This document shows positions 1-8,600 of a DNA stretch of 64,000 bases, piece by piece (positions within the stretch are counted from its first letter, which is position 1; each line of letters begins with the position of its first letter). Made by a program: the position numbers and the translations under genes. The notes below the pieces were generated by a model, which saw only the letters and a list, made by a program, of their open reading frames with translations, made no database searches and was not told where the DNA came from. Source of the stretch: Mycobacterium sp. DL592 (GTDB lineage Bacteria > Actinomycetota > Actinomycetes > Mycobacteriales > Mycobacteriaceae); assembly GCF_011694515.1 (NCBI RefSeq), contig NZ_CP050192.1, forward strand, positions 4,844,527-4,908,526, in the 5' to 3' direction.

Positions 1-993
1 CCGCACCCCGGCGCTGCGCAGCGAGGCCAGCCGCCACAGGCCCTCCTGATCGGCGGCGGGGACGTCGAGCAGATACTGGTCGCCCCGTTCGGCGACGAAG
101 TTCGGCTGGGTCACCACCACCGGATCCAGGCGGGCCAGATCGGCGAGGCTGTCGGCAGGCACCACCGCCGCGTGCTCGATGCGGTCGCCGGGATGCACAC
201 CCGCCACGTCCAGGGCTGCCAGCGTGACGATCAGTTGACTGGCCGTCACGCAGTGCACGGCGACCGGGCCGTCCCGGTGGCGGGTGGTGATCCACTCGGT
301 CAGCTCGTCGAGATCGAGGTTGTCGTCGTGCAGGATTCGCTTGCCGGGGGCCAGCCAGTGCACCCGCTGCTGCAGCTCGCCGTGCTGCTGGGCCTGGGTC
401 AGGTTCACGATCGCGTCGGCGTCGAGGTCGGGGGTGGCGTCGGTGACCCCGGTGACCCCGTAGGACGTGAGCCGGGTACTGAGGGCGGCCAGCGGGACGT
501 CACGGCGGCCGACGCTGTCCGACCAGCCGTCATAGCTGCGCAGCCGCCCGTCGGGGTGATCGGGTAGGCCGACGTCGGCCAGTCCCGCGGAGTTCAGCAT
601 CCACAGCACCCCGCTGCGGTGCTGGATCCGCACGCGCACAGGGGGTGTCAACGCGTCGAGGACGTGCCGGTCGAGGTGCCCGGCCACCGACTCGTGGTAG
701 CCGACGGCCCGGATCCAGCCGTCCGTGCCGACCGCGGCCGCGGCGAGTAGCGCCGCGAGCCCGGCGCGGTCGTGCGCGTGGGCCGGGCCGACCTGCACGG
801 AGTCCAGTGCCGCGGCGGCGGCCCGCAGGTGGACGTGATGGTCGTGCAGGCCCGGTAGTACGGTGCCGCCGGCGGCGTCGAAGACGTCCTCATGCGGTTG
901 CGGTGCCAGGGATTCGCCGACCTCGTCGATCCGCTCGCCCAGCCGGATGTCGACAGATCGCCCGTCGAGCAGGGTCGCACGCTGAATCAGCAT
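1..993 (-). CDS. YtcJ-type amidohydrolase, C-terminus beyond window
   Basis: My own translation of the minus strand from ATG 993 is open for 331 codons to the window edge, so the C-terminus is missing. Residues 46-56 contain the metal-binding HxH of the amidohydrolase superfamily (LPGLHDHHVHL, H53 and H55), and later come HCVTA and an IEHAAVV segment typical of YtcJ-like 'amidohydrolase 3' proteins. Such enzymes hydrolyse amide or ester bonds with one or two bound metals in the cytoplasm; the substrate cannot be read here. The start overlaps the end of the upstream CoA-transferase gene by 7 bp, so the two are probably translated together in a run with the MaoC gene. Family confident, function open. 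Confidence 0.8.
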   Translation of the reverse strand, partial: MLIQRATLLDGRSVDIRLGERIDEVGESLAPQPHEDVFDAAGGTVLPGLHDHHVHLRAAAAALDSVQVGPAHAHDRAGLAALLAAAAVGTDGWIRAVGYHESVAGHLDRHVLDALTPPVRVRIQHRSGVLWMLNSAGLADVGLPDHPDGRLRSYDGWSDSVGRRDVPLAALSTRLTSYGVTGVTDATPDLDADAIVNLTQAQQHGELQQRVHWLAPGKRILHDDNLDLDELTEWITTRHRDGPVAVHCVTASQLIVTLAALDVAGVHPGDRIEHAAVVPADSLADLARLDPVVVTQPNFVAERGDQYLLDVPAADQEGLWRLASLRSAGVR

Positions 994-2177
994 GGCAGCG
1001 AACCGGTTTGGGAGACGATGTGGTCGACGTGCGCGTTGTCCGCCCCCAGCCGCGCGGCGCGGGGTACCGGCGCGGGCCGCTGCGGCGGCAGGACCGCACC
1101 GGCCGTCACCGGCTCGGCAGGCAGCGCCGCATAGGTGGCGGCCACCCGTGACATCGCCACCTCGATGACCTCACCACCACCGCGGGACAGCGAATCCATC
1201 AGTGCCCGAGCTGATTCCAGTCCGGTGAGCGGGTCGGCGATCGCGTCGCCACAGAACACCGGACCCGTCGCGACCAGCCCGCCCGCGACGGCCGCGTCGT
1301 CGCCGAACGCCGCGCGCCCGGAGTTGCCGCCATGGCCGCTGATGCGCAGCCACACCCGCCCTGGCGGGCCGGGCACGGTCTGCGGGTCCAGCCCTCGCCG
1401 CGCCAGCGCACCGGGGCGAGAACCTTCGATGACGATGTCCGCGGCACCCAGCAACACCCGCAACCGCGGCACGTCCCGGTCGAAATCGACTGCGTACGAG
1501 AGCTTCCCGTGGTTGATCCAGTCGTAGAAATCCGGGTGGCCGCTGCGGGTTCCGTCGGGCCGGTGCGGGCTCTCCACTTTGACGACGGTGGCGCCGGCGC
1601 CGACCAGGAACTGTCCGCACAGCGGGCCGGCCCACATCGAGGTCAGGTCGGCCACCAGCAGCCCGGCCGCCGAACGGGATCCGGACCTCGGCCCGGCCGC
1701 GAGAACCCGTGGCGGCTCGGGTGTGGTCTCGCCCAGCCGTGCGACCGGGATGTCCAGCAGAACAGCGCGGTCGACGACGTCGGCGCTGCTGCGGCGGGCC
1801 GCCCAATCGGCGACCACCGTCCAGGGGTCCGCGGAGAGGTCGTCGGCCTCGACAAGGGCGGGCACGGCGGCAAGGTCGTCGGGTCGCGACAGTGTCAGGG
1901 CGCACCAGCCGTCGGCACTCGGCAGCAGCCTGGTGGCGCCACCCGCCGAGATACGGCCGCCGCGGTGCAGGCCCAGTAGCGCGGCGCGGCCGGTGAGAGC
2001 TTCGACAGCATCGACATGCACCCCGAACCCGGCGGTGAGCTGGGCGGCGACCGCTTCAGCGCGGGTGAGGACCGCCGCCCGGGAGTCATCGGTCGGGCCG
2101 TCGGCGAAGCCGGTCAGCCACGCCAGGCCGCTGGCGGCCCAGCCGGTCGCGGAATGGTCCACCCGGCCATTGTCCAC
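987..2177 (-). CDS. CaiB/BaiF family III CoA-transferase, permuted domain order
   Basis: A 396-residue protein. Residues about 170-200 hold the segment that normally opens CaiB/BaiF enzymes (LTSMWAGPLCGQFLVGAGA then VVKVESP), followed by the region with the expected catalytic Asp (DAIADPLTGLESA, about 310-322) and the usual end of the large domain. The pieces that normally follow, including GGATRLLPSADGWCALTL and the helical small domain, instead lie at residues 75-160. The protein therefore reads as a circular permutation of the usual fold. Family III enzymes move CoA between carboxylic acids. GTG 2177 was taken as start; GTG 2162 is possible. It lies 18 bp after the MaoC gene and overlaps the amidohydrolase start, suggesting one lipid- or acid-catabolic transcript. 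Confidence 0.8.
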   Translation of the reverse strand: MDNGRVDHSATGWAASGLAWLTGFADGPTDDSRAAVLTRAEAVAAQLTAGFGVHVDAVEALTGRAALLGLHRGGRISAGGATRLLPSADGWCALTLSRPDDLAAVPALVEADDLSADPWTVVADWAARRSSADVVDRAVLLDIPVARLGETTPEPPRVLAAGPRSGSRSAAGLLVADLTSMWAGPLCGQFLVGAGATVVKVESPHRPDGTRSGHPDFYDWINHGKLSYAVDFDRDVPRLRVLLGAADIVIEGSRPGALARRGLDPQTVPGPPGRVWLRISGHGGNSGRAAFGDDAAVAGGLVATGPVFCGDAIADPLTGLESARALMDSLSRGGGEVIEVAMSRVAATYAALPAEPVTAGAVLPPQRPAPVPRAARLGADNAHVDHIVSQTGSLPC

Positions 2178-2195
2178 GTCGATCTGGATGCGGGC

Positions 2196-3209
2196 CTAGA
2201 AGTGCAGTGCGGTGAACCGCCAGTCGAGCACCTGGCGGTCGTCGCCCTCGGCGGCCACGGCGTAGACCACCGACCGCAGGGTCAGCACACCGCCGCGGTC
2301 GCCGGGCAGCGGGGTGGCCGCCTCGACGTGCAGATCGCTGTAGAGGGTGTCGCCCTCGTGCACCGGACCGGTGTGGTCGCACGACTCCCACCCCAGCACG
2401 GTCACGAGGTTCGGCAGCAGCTGGCCGGCCTGTGCCAGCGCCAGCCCGATGGTGTGGCCGCCATACACCAGACGCTGACCACCGACCCGCGAATCATGAT
2501 GGGTGGCAGCGACATTCAGCGTCAAGCGAGCCAGCTCGGGCGCGGAGCTGACGACGTCGCCGGTGCTGCGCAGAACCGAGCCGGCGATATCGGGATAGAA
2601 GTGCGGGCCGGGGACCCGCTCCCGGAACGCCGCCGCATTCCAGTCGGCGGTCGAGTCCGGGGCGGCGCCGAGATCCACCCCGATGCCGGTCAGGTCGTCA
2701 GCGTGGCCGGTGTCGGGCGCGCCCGGGCTCAGCGGCAGCATGGCGCAGCGGTAGAAGTCGAGGACCAGGCGGCCGACCTGGTCGATGGTGGTCATCCGCA
2801 GGGCCGCCAGTCCCGTCGGCGCGCGGCCGGGCTTGGCGCTGTTCTGCCGCAGCCCGACCACCTCGGTGCGGGTGAACAGGGTGTCGCCGACGACCGGGTA
2901 GCGATAGAAGGTCAGCCCCCGGTAGAAGAGGTTGGCCTTGACGCGCTGGGTCGCCAGGGTGCTCTGGCCGATGGCGACGTCGCACACCAGGGCCGGGTGG
3001 GCCAGGGGGGCGTTGGCGCCCACGACGGCGTGCGCCAGCTCGGCATCCAGGGACAGCCGCAACCGGTCGCCGAGAATCGCCTGGTGGCTGGCGGCAGCGC
3101 CGGACGTCAGGGTCATCGAGGGGGCCCAGTCGAAGACCTGGCCGACGACGAGGTCGTCGAAGTACGGACCGCCCGCCTCGCCCGCGCCGATATGGCCGTA
3201 CAAAGTCAC
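2196..3209 (-). CDS. MaoC-like double hot-dog hydratase (Rv0216-like)
   Basis: With GTG 3209 the protein is 337 residues, the length I remember for M. tuberculosis Rv0216, a double hot-dog fold related to (R)-specific enoyl-CoA hydratases. Near the N-terminus is the MaoC-type opening (YFDDLVVGQVFDWAPSMTL); the second half has a hot-dog helix pattern around VYGGHTIGLALAQAGQLLP. Such proteins hydrate 2-enoyl-CoA or bind thioesters; the active residues are not clear enough here to claim catalysis. It is divergent from the FadE3-like gene across a short gap holding a repeated 13-bp box, and lies upstream of the CaiB-type gene on the same strand. ATG 3260 would add 17 residues but would run across the intergenic box. 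Confidence 0.8.
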   Translation of the reverse strand: MTLYGHIGAGEAGGPYFDDLVVGQVFDWAPSMTLTSGAAASHQAILGDRLRLSLDAELAHAVVGANAPLAHPALVCDVAIGQSTLATQRVKANLFYRGLTFYRYPVVGDTLFTRTEVVGLRQNSAKPGRAPTGLAALRMTTIDQVGRLVLDFYRCAMLPLSPGAPDTGHADDLTGIGVDLGAAPDSTADWNAAAFRERVPGPHFYPDIAGSVLRSTGDVVSSAPELARLTLNVAATHHDSRVGGQRLVYGGHTIGLALAQAGQLLPNLVTVLGWESCDHTGPVHEGDTLYSDLHVEAATPLPGDRGGVLTLRSVVYAVAAEGDDRQVLDWRFTALHF

Positions 3210-3259
3210 AGTGGCCCATGCTGGCAGTTCCTTGGCCACTGTGTCAATATGGCCGTACA
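3190..3259. promoter_or_regulatory. Repeated imperfect palindrome at the maoC/fadE divergent promoter
   Basis: The 13-mer ATATGGCCGTACA occurs exactly twice, at 3190-3202 and 3247-3259, 57 bp apart. Its centre TATGGCCGTA is a 10-bp palindrome apart from one mismatched pair. One copy covers the first codons of the MaoC gene and the other lies just before the fadE-like GTG start. This is what a dimeric repressor of both genes would need; the HutC-type GntR protein encoded next to fadE is the obvious candidate. The repeat is seen directly; the regulator link is inference. Confidence 0.5.
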
Positions 3260-3284
3260 TTTGCAATCTCGAGAGCGGGAACTG

Positions 3285-4439
3285 GTGAGCGACCTCAACG
3301 ACGAAGAAACCATGCTGGTGCAGACGGTCCGCGTCTTTATCGACCGCGAGGTCAAACCGACCGTCCGCGACGTCGAGCACGCCAATACCTACCCGGAGGC
3401 GTGGATCGACCAGATGAAGCGCATCGGCATCTACGGACTTGCCATCAGCGAGGAGTACGGCGGCTCCCCGGTCTCGATGCCCTGCTATGTCGAGGTGACC
3501 CAGGAACTCGCCCGGGGCTGGATGAGTCTGGCCGGTGCGATGGGCGGCCACACGGTCGTCGCCAAACTGCTGGAGATCTTCGGCACCGAGGAGCAAAAGC
3601 GCACCTATCTGCCATCGATGGCCACCGGTGAACTGCGCGCGACGATGGCGCTGACCGAACCGGGCGGCGGCTCCGATCTGCAGAACATGGCGTGCATCGC
3701 GCGCACCGACGGCGACGAGTTGGTGATCACCGGCTCCAAGACCTGGATCAGCAATGCCCGCCGCTCCGGGCTGATCGCCCTGCTGTGTAAGACCGACCCG
3801 CAGGCCAGCCCCCGGCACTCGGGTATCTCGGTGGTGCTCGTCGAGAACCCGACCGCCGGCCTGACGGTGTCGAAGGATCTGCCCAAGCTCGGCTACAAGG
3901 GCGTCGAGTCCTGCGAGTTGGTCTTCGACGACTGCCGGGTTCCGGCATCGGCCATCCTCGGTGGCGTGCCAGGCAAGGGTTTCGCTCAGATGATGAAGGG
4001 CCTCGAGACGGGCCGTATCCAGGTGGCGTCGCGTGCCTTGGGCGTCGCCACCGCCGCACTCGAGGACGCCCTGGCCTACGCGCAGGACCGGGAGAGCTTC
4101 GGGCAGCCCATCTGGAAGCACCAGGCGATCGGGCACTACCTGGCGGACATGGCCACGAAACTGACTGCCGCCCGCCAACTCACGCGCTATGCGGCGCAGC
4201 GTTACGACAGCGGGCAGCGCTGCGACATGGAGGCCGGGATGGCCAAACTGTTCGCCTCGGAGGTCGCGATGGAGATCGCGCTCAACGCGGTGCGCATCCA
4301 CGGCGGTTACGGCTATTCGACCGAGTACGACGTCGAGCGTTACTTCCGTGACGCCCCGCTGATGATCGTCGGTGAGGGCACCAACGAGATTCAGCGCAAT
4401 GTGATCGCCGGCCAGCTCGTCGCGCGCGGAGGCATTTGA
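3285..4439 (+). CDS. Acyl-CoA dehydrogenase (FadE3-like)
   Basis: A 384-residue acyl-CoA dehydrogenase using GTG 3285; ATG 3249 would give 396 residues but overlaps the operator-like box. The FAD-binding helical N-domain is followed by the middle beta domain (MALTEPGGGSDLQ, TGSKTWISNA) and the C-terminal domain ending in GEGTNEIQR, whose first Glu is the usual catalytic base. It oxidises a saturated acyl-CoA to the 2-enoyl-CoA, passing electrons to electron-transfer flavoprotein. The neighbours (MaoC hydratase, crotonase, acyl-CoA ligase) supply other steps of a beta-oxidation-like route. Synteny with Rv0215c supports FadE3. The downstream GntR gene on the same strand probably regulates it. 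Confidence 0.88.
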   Translation: MSDLNDEETMLVQTVRVFIDREVKPTVRDVEHANTYPEAWIDQMKRIGIYGLAISEEYGGSPVSMPCYVEVTQELARGWMSLAGAMGGHTVVAKLLEIFGTEEQKRTYLPSMATGELRATMALTEPGGGSDLQNMACIARTDGDELVITGSKTWISNARRSGLIALLCKTDPQASPRHSGISVVLVENPTAGLTVSKDLPKLGYKGVESCELVFDDCRVPASAILGGVPGKGFAQMMKGLETGRIQVASRALGVATAALEDALAYAQDRESFGQPIWKHQAIGHYLADMATKLTAARQLTRYAAQRYDSGQRCDMEAGMAKLFASEVAMEIALNAVRIHGGYGYSTEYDVERYFRDAPLMIVGEGTNEIQRNVIAGQLVARGGI

Positions 4440-4488
4440 TGCCGACATTGATCCTGCGAGGCATTTGATGCCGACATCGATCCTGCGA
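4431..4488 (+). repeat. 29-bp tandem duplication at the fadE stop / GntR leader
   Basis: Two head-to-tail copies of a 29-bp unit beginning GGCATTTGATGCCGACAT (4431-4459 and 4460-4488), differing at one base, followed by a partial third start (GGAATCTGA). The first copy contains the TGA stop of the fadE-like gene. Each copy ends in TGCGAGG, so the ribosome-binding region of the GntR gene is effectively duplicated. Looks like a recent slippage duplication; possible effects on GntR translation are inference. Confidence 0.85.
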
Positions 4489-4502
4489 GGAATCTGAGCG
4501 CC

Positions 4503-5225
4503 ATGAAGCCCGAGCCCGCGTATCAGGTTCTGCGGCAACGGCTTCGCGACGACATCGCGGCCGGGGCCTACCCCGAGGGGGTTCGGCTGCCCACCGAGTC
4601 CGAACTGGTCGCGCAGTACGGCCTGTCTCGCCAGACCGTCCGTCGCGCATTCCAGGACCTGGTCGCCGACGGCGTGGTGTATCGGGTGCCCGGGCGGGGA
4701 ACCTATGCCACCGGTCGCGGGTACCTGCGTCAGCTCGGCTCGATCGAGGACCTGATGAACCTGTCGCAGGACACCACGATGGAAGTCCTGCAGGGACTTT
4801 CGCGGCGGGTTGATGTCAACGCGGCCAGTCGGCTGCGCCTGGACGACGACGCGGTCTACACAGTGGTGTTCCGCCGCTTCCACGATGGAGTGCCGTTCGT
4901 CGTCACCACCGTGCACCTTCCCGAACCGGTGGCGCGACGGGTGATCGACTCCCCCGAACTGCTCTCCGGCGCTGTGGGCACCAACACCGTCATCGGCATC
5001 CTCGAGCCGCACCTGCCCGAGCCGATTGCCGAAGCGGCACAGCTGATCACTGTCGCCTCGGCCGACGACCTCGTCGCCGATGCGGTGAAATGCGAACCGG
5101 GACATGCGATGCTGCGGGTGGACCGGCTCTACTCCGATACCACCGGCACGCCCGTCGAACTGTCGGTGAGCCACTTCCTGCCCGAGCAGTACACCTATCG
5201 GGTCACTCTGCGCCGCTCGAGCTGA
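4503..5225 (+). CDS. GntR family regulator, HutC subfamily (UTRA domain)
   Basis: A 240-residue protein. The N-terminal winged helix-turn-helix (ESELVAQYGLSRQTVRRA, about residues 34-51) is followed by GRGTYATGRGYLR and a UTRA ligand-binding domain ending FLPEQYTYRVTL, the standard HutC/FarR layout. Members are dimeric repressors released by small ligands, often acyl-CoAs or intermediates of the pathway they control. It starts 63 bp after the fadE-like gene, behind the 29-bp duplication, with a GAGGAATC ribosome site. The last 23 bp overlap the 3' end of the convergent crotonase gene. Its likely target is the repeated palindrome between maoC and fadE. Confidence 0.88.
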   Translation: MKPEPAYQVLRQRLRDDIAAGAYPEGVRLPTESELVAQYGLSRQTVRRAFQDLVADGVVYRVPGRGTYATGRGYLRQLGSIEDLMNLSQDTTMEVLQGLSRRVDVNAASRLRLDDDAVYTVVFRRFHDGVPFVVTTVHLPEPVARRVIDSPELLSGAVGTNTVIGILEPHLPEPIAEAAQLITVASADDLVADAVKCEPGHAMLRVDRLYSDTTGTPVELSVSHFLPEQYTYRVTLRRSS

Positions 5226-6156
5226 TCTCGTCGACCAGTCCCCACGACAGCGCGGTGGCCGGGTCGACGGTGCGGCCGGACAGCACCAGATACGCGGTGC
5301 GCCAACGCCCGATCCGGCGGGTGATGCTCAGCGTTCCACCGGCTCCGGGAATCAGGCCCAGCGCGAGTTCGGGCAGACCCAGCACCGCGTCGGGCCGGCA
5401 GCTGACCCAGCCGCAGAATGCGGCCATCTCCAGCCCGCTGCCCAGGACGCGGCCGTGGATCTCGGCGCGGTGTGCCCGCCCGAGCCGGCGGGTCAGCTCG
5501 TCGAGCGCCAGTGCCGGGCTGTGCCGCGTCCGCGCCAGGTGTGCGCTCGCCGGGTCGGCGAAGGTCCCGAACTCACCGAGATCCCCACCACTGCAGAAGG
5601 ACGGGCCGGTACCGCCGAGCACCACCTCGGTAACGGTGTCGTCCAGCAATGCCACCGTCAGAGCCTCAAGCAGCAGCGCGCGGGCATCCGTGGTGAACGC
5701 ATTGTGCCGCTGCGGGCGGTTGAACATGACCCGCACGGTGGATCCGTCGCGCTCGGCCAGCACTGGATCGTCGATCTGCGGCAGCCGGGCGGGACCGCGC
5801 TGCGCCAGCCACCGGGCGAACTCCGGACCGGACTGCAGGGTGGAGTAGGCCAGCGACTCGGTGACGATCGCCGGAAACGCCGGGCGGGTGACGTCGACAG
5901 AGCGCAGGACGTCATCGCAGACCGCGCTCGCGTGCGGCCAGTGTGCGCAACGCTGCTCCAGCTCGGCCACCGTGTCGGCGACCGAGTCCACCGCGACGAA
6001 CCGGCGGTCTTCGTGTTCGACGTCAGTGAGTGCGAATGTCGCTGTTTCGAGCCAGAATTCCGCTTCCGGCGAGGACGATTCGCCGATGGCCACGACGACC
6101 CCGGGTACGCCGGTCACGCCGATGGGCGGCGGGTCTGCGAGGTCGACGAGGAGCAT
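5203..6156 (-). CDS. Enoyl-CoA hydratase/isomerase family with N-terminal extension
   Basis: From ATG 6156 the protein has 317 residues. The crotonase fold occupies about residues 135-317: FNRPQRHNAF, the oxyanion-hole loop FCSGGDLGEF, then GSGLEMAAF and GLPELALGLIPGAGGT, which contain the two Glu residues used by true hydratases. Before this lie about 120 residues that look like a second, degenerate crotonase-like segment with no visible active site. It begins 15 bp after the acyl-CoA ligase gene on the same strand, suggesting co-transcription, and overlaps the convergent GntR gene. It probably hydrates or isomerises an enoyl-CoA in the same pathway as the flanking ligase and dehydrogenase; the substrate is unknown. 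Confidence 0.82.
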   Translation of the reverse strand: MLLVDLADPPPIGVTGVPGVVVAIGESSSPEAEFWLETATFALTDVEHEDRRFVAVDSVADTVAELEQRCAHWPHASAVCDDVLRSVDVTRPAFPAIVTESLAYSTLQSGPEFARWLAQRGPARLPQIDDPVLAERDGSTVRVMFNRPQRHNAFTTDARALLLEALTVALLDDTVTEVVLGGTGPSFCSGGDLGEFGTFADPASAHLARTRHSPALALDELTRRLGRAHRAEIHGRVLGSGLEMAAFCGWVSCRPDAVLGLPELALGLIPGAGGTLSITRRIGRWRTAYLVLSGRTVDPATALSWGLVDEISSSGAE

Positions 6157-6170
6157 TCGTTTGCGTTCGT

Positions 6171-7739
6171 CTACCCAGTGGGCGCAGGCGCCGAGTACTT
6201 GGCGATCAGCTCCTGCTTGTAGAGCTTGCCGGTATCGGTGCGCGGCAGCTGCGGCTCGAACGAGATCGACCGCGGGCACTTGTAGTGCGCCAGCCGCTCG
6301 CGCAGCCAGACCAGCAGCTCCTCGGCGAGCTCGTCGGAGGCCTCGGCGTGGTCGACGAGTTGGACCACACCCTTGACCCGCTGTCCCATCTCGTCGTCGG
6401 GAATGCCGAATACCGCGGCGTCCATCACCTTGGGATGGATGACGAGCATGTTCTCGGCTTCCTGCGGGTAGATGTTCACCCCGCCGGAGATGATCATGTG
6501 GTGGCGGCGGTCGGTGAGATAGAGGTAGCCCTCGTCATCGAGGTAGCCGATGTCACCGACGGTCATCCAGCCCTTCGGGTGCCGCGAGGAGGCGGTCTTC
6601 TCGGCGTCGTTGAGGTACTCGAACGTGTTCGCGCTCTCGAAGTAGATCTCGCCGGGCTCGCCGGGCGGTAGCTCGTTGCCCTGCTCGTCGAGGATGTGCA
6701 GGTTGCCCACCATCGGTTTGCCCACCGACCCCGGGTGCGCCAGCCACTCCTCGGCGCTGATCAGCGTGGAGCCGATGGCCTCGGAGGAGGCGTAGTACTC
6801 GTCGACGATCGGGCCCCACCAGTCGATCATCTGCTTCTTGACCTCGACCGGACAGGGGGCGGCCGCATGCATGACACGCTGCAGGCTGGAGACGTCGTAC
6901 GAGTTACGCACTGTCTCGGGCAGTTTCAGCATGCGGGTGAACATCACCGGTACGAACTGGCCGTGCGTGATCTGGTGGCGCTGGATGGCGTCCAGGGTGC
7001 CCTCGGCGTCGAACTTCTCCATCACGACCACCGGGATGCCCGCGGCCTGCATCGTCATCGACCACACCGAGGGGGCGGTGTGGTACAGCGGCGCCGGGCT
7101 GAGGTACACCCCGTCGGGGTTCATCCAGAATGAGACCAGCATGGTCATCAGGCCGGGCGCCTCCGAGGGCGGCAGGTGCGGAAGCTCGCGCTTGATGCCC
7201 TTGGGGCGGCCCGTGGTTCCCGACGAGTACTGCAGCAGATCGCCCTCGATCTCGTCGCTGATGGGTGTAATAGGTTGATCCGCAACGCATTCCGGGTAGC
7301 TGTGCCACCCGTCCAGATCGCTGGAGGCGTCTGTCGCCGACGATTCGGCTCCGTCAATGACGATCAGCAGTTCGGGCAGCCCGTTGGGGAGCTGCTCGGC
7401 CAGGCCTTCCAGCACCGGGCGAAGCTTGGCCGACCCGACGATCGCCTTGGCGGCGCTGTTGTCGATGATGTAGGCGGCCTCGGCTGCGGTGAGGTGGGTG
7501 TTGATCGGCACGTAGTACAGCCCGCTGCGGCGGGCCGCCCACATCACGGTGTGGAAGTGCTCGTTGTTCTCCAGCAGGATCGCGACAGCGTCGCCCTCGC
7601 GCAGGCCGGCCTCACGGAACAAGTGGGCCAACTGATTTGCCCGGGCTTCCATCTCCCCGAACGTGACGGTCGTGCCCGACGGGTACATGATGACGGCGGG
7701 CTTGTCCGGGGTGGCCTCGGCGTGCTCACGGATCTGCAT
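6171..7739 (-). CDS. Acyl-CoA synthetase (FadD4-like)
   Basis: A 522-residue ANL-superfamily adenylating enzyme. Motifs in order: YSSGTTGRPKGIK (phosphate-binding P-loop), DEYYASSEAIGST (motif A5), GWMTVGDIGYLDDEGYLYL (A7, with ribose-binding Asp), DRRHHMIISGGVNIYP (hinge, A8) and the C-terminal lysine in PRTDTGKLYKQEL (A10). It activates a carboxylic acid to the acyl-AMP and then the CoA thioester. Its position next to FadE3- and Rv0216-like genes fits fadD4 (Rv0214), though the chain-length preference is not readable. ATG 7739 opens the reading frame with no strong ribosome site. The crotonase gene follows after 14 bp. Confidence 0.88.
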   Translation of the reverse strand: MQIREHAEATPDKPAVIMYPSGTTVTFGEMEARANQLAHLFREAGLREGDAVAILLENNEHFHTVMWAARRSGLYYVPINTHLTAAEAAYIIDNSAAKAIVGSAKLRPVLEGLAEQLPNGLPELLIVIDGAESSATDASSDLDGWHSYPECVADQPITPISDEIEGDLLQYSSGTTGRPKGIKRELPHLPPSEAPGLMTMLVSFWMNPDGVYLSPAPLYHTAPSVWSMTMQAAGIPVVVMEKFDAEGTLDAIQRHQITHGQFVPVMFTRMLKLPETVRNSYDVSSLQRVMHAAAPCPVEVKKQMIDWWGPIVDEYYASSEAIGSTLISAEEWLAHPGSVGKPMVGNLHILDEQGNELPPGEPGEIYFESANTFEYLNDAEKTASSRHPKGWMTVGDIGYLDDEGYLYLTDRRHHMIISGGVNIYPQEAENMLVIHPKVMDAAVFGIPDDEMGQRVKGVVQLVDHAEASDELAEELLVWLRERLAHYKCPRSISFEPQLPRTDTGKLYKQELIAKYSAPAPTG

Positions 7740-7785
7740 GCGAGCACTTTACGACAGCCGATTTGACGGGTGTCGACTAGGTGTT

Positions 7786-8535
7786 TCAGGCCAGCGTGAC
7801 CACGCCGTCGTCCAGGCTGTAGTAGCCGGTGACGACCTTCAGCTTCCCCGAATCCAGGGCCGGCTTGAGTTCACTGGACTGCAGAATCTGATCGCGCGAC
7901 TGCTCGGCGTTGGCCTTGATGGTCTTGGCCAGCAGATCATCACCCGGCTGTGTCTCGGCGACGGCGACGGCGGGGGTGATCGCCGTGACCAGCGCAGCGA
8001 CGTCACCGTGCGGTGGGTGGTGGGTCTGCAGCGACTCCAACGTCGCCGACACCGCGCCGCAGTTCTGGTGACCGAGAACCACGATCAGCGGCGAGCCGAG
8101 GTGGCCGACGGCGTACTCGATGCTGCCCATTCCGGCGGGGTCAACGATATTGCCGGCGACCCGCACCACGAACAGGTCACCGAGGCCCTGGTCGAAGACG
8201 ACCTCCGGTGGCAGCCGAGAATCCGAGCAGCTCAACACGATGGCGAACGGCGACTGCGACTTTGCCAGCGAGAGCCGGGTTTCCGGATTCTGGTCGGGGT
8301 GCATCATGCGCGCCTCGACGAAGCGCGCGTTGCCCTGCTTGAGCTCGGCGAGGGCCATGTCCGCATCCGAGATGTTCGGCCGGGGCGACTCGGTGGCGAT
8401 CACCGGGGTCGCGGGCACCGTCACGGTGGTTGTCGTCGCTGTGTTGGTGGGCGCCCCGCAGGCCGCTAGGGCCGCGGCGGCTGCCGACACGCCGGCCGCC
8501 CCGAGCAGGGCCCTTCTCGACATCAGGTTGTCCAT
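7786..8535 (-). CDS. Exported beta-class carbonic anhydrase, probable lipoprotein
   Basis: A 249-residue protein with an N-terminal export signal (MSRRALLGAAG, then ALAAC with C26 as likely lipid-attachment cysteine) and a Thr-rich linker. The enzyme domain carries the zinc ligands of beta carbonic anhydrases: C103 and D105/R107 in CSDSR, H156 and C159 in HQNCG. It interconverts CO2 and bicarbonate, here probably on the outer face of the membrane. The twin arginine suggests the Tat route, useful for a protein folded with zinc. It follows the cation exchanger gene on the same strand with a 65-bp gap and may share its message. Confidence 0.85.
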   Translation of the reverse strand: MDNLMSRRALLGAAGVSAAAAALAACGAPTNTATTTTVTVPATPVIATESPRPNISDADMALAELKQGNARFVEARMMHPDQNPETRLSLAKSQSPFAIVLSCSDSRLPPEVVFDQGLGDLFVVRVAGNIVDPAGMGSIEYAVGHLGSPLIVVLGHQNCGAVSATLESLQTHHPPHGDVAALVTAITPAVAVAETQPGDDLLAKTIKANAEQSRDQILQSSELKPALDSGKLKVVTGYYSLDDGVVTLA

Positions 8536-8600
8536 CACCAGCACCTCTCTTGACTGACTCGCCAAGAGGCTAGCGCGGCAAAGTTCCAGCCGGTGCCCTT

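Noticed and set aside
2016-3284. Long upstream extension of the fadE-like reading frame
   Set aside because: It is the antisense of the MaoC gene; the dehydrogenase family begins at about 3285 and the upstream residues have no domain.
3261-5174. Long minus-strand extension of the MaoC frame across fadE and GntR
   Set aside because: Mirror of well-supported plus-strand genes; no hot-dog motifs beyond 3209.
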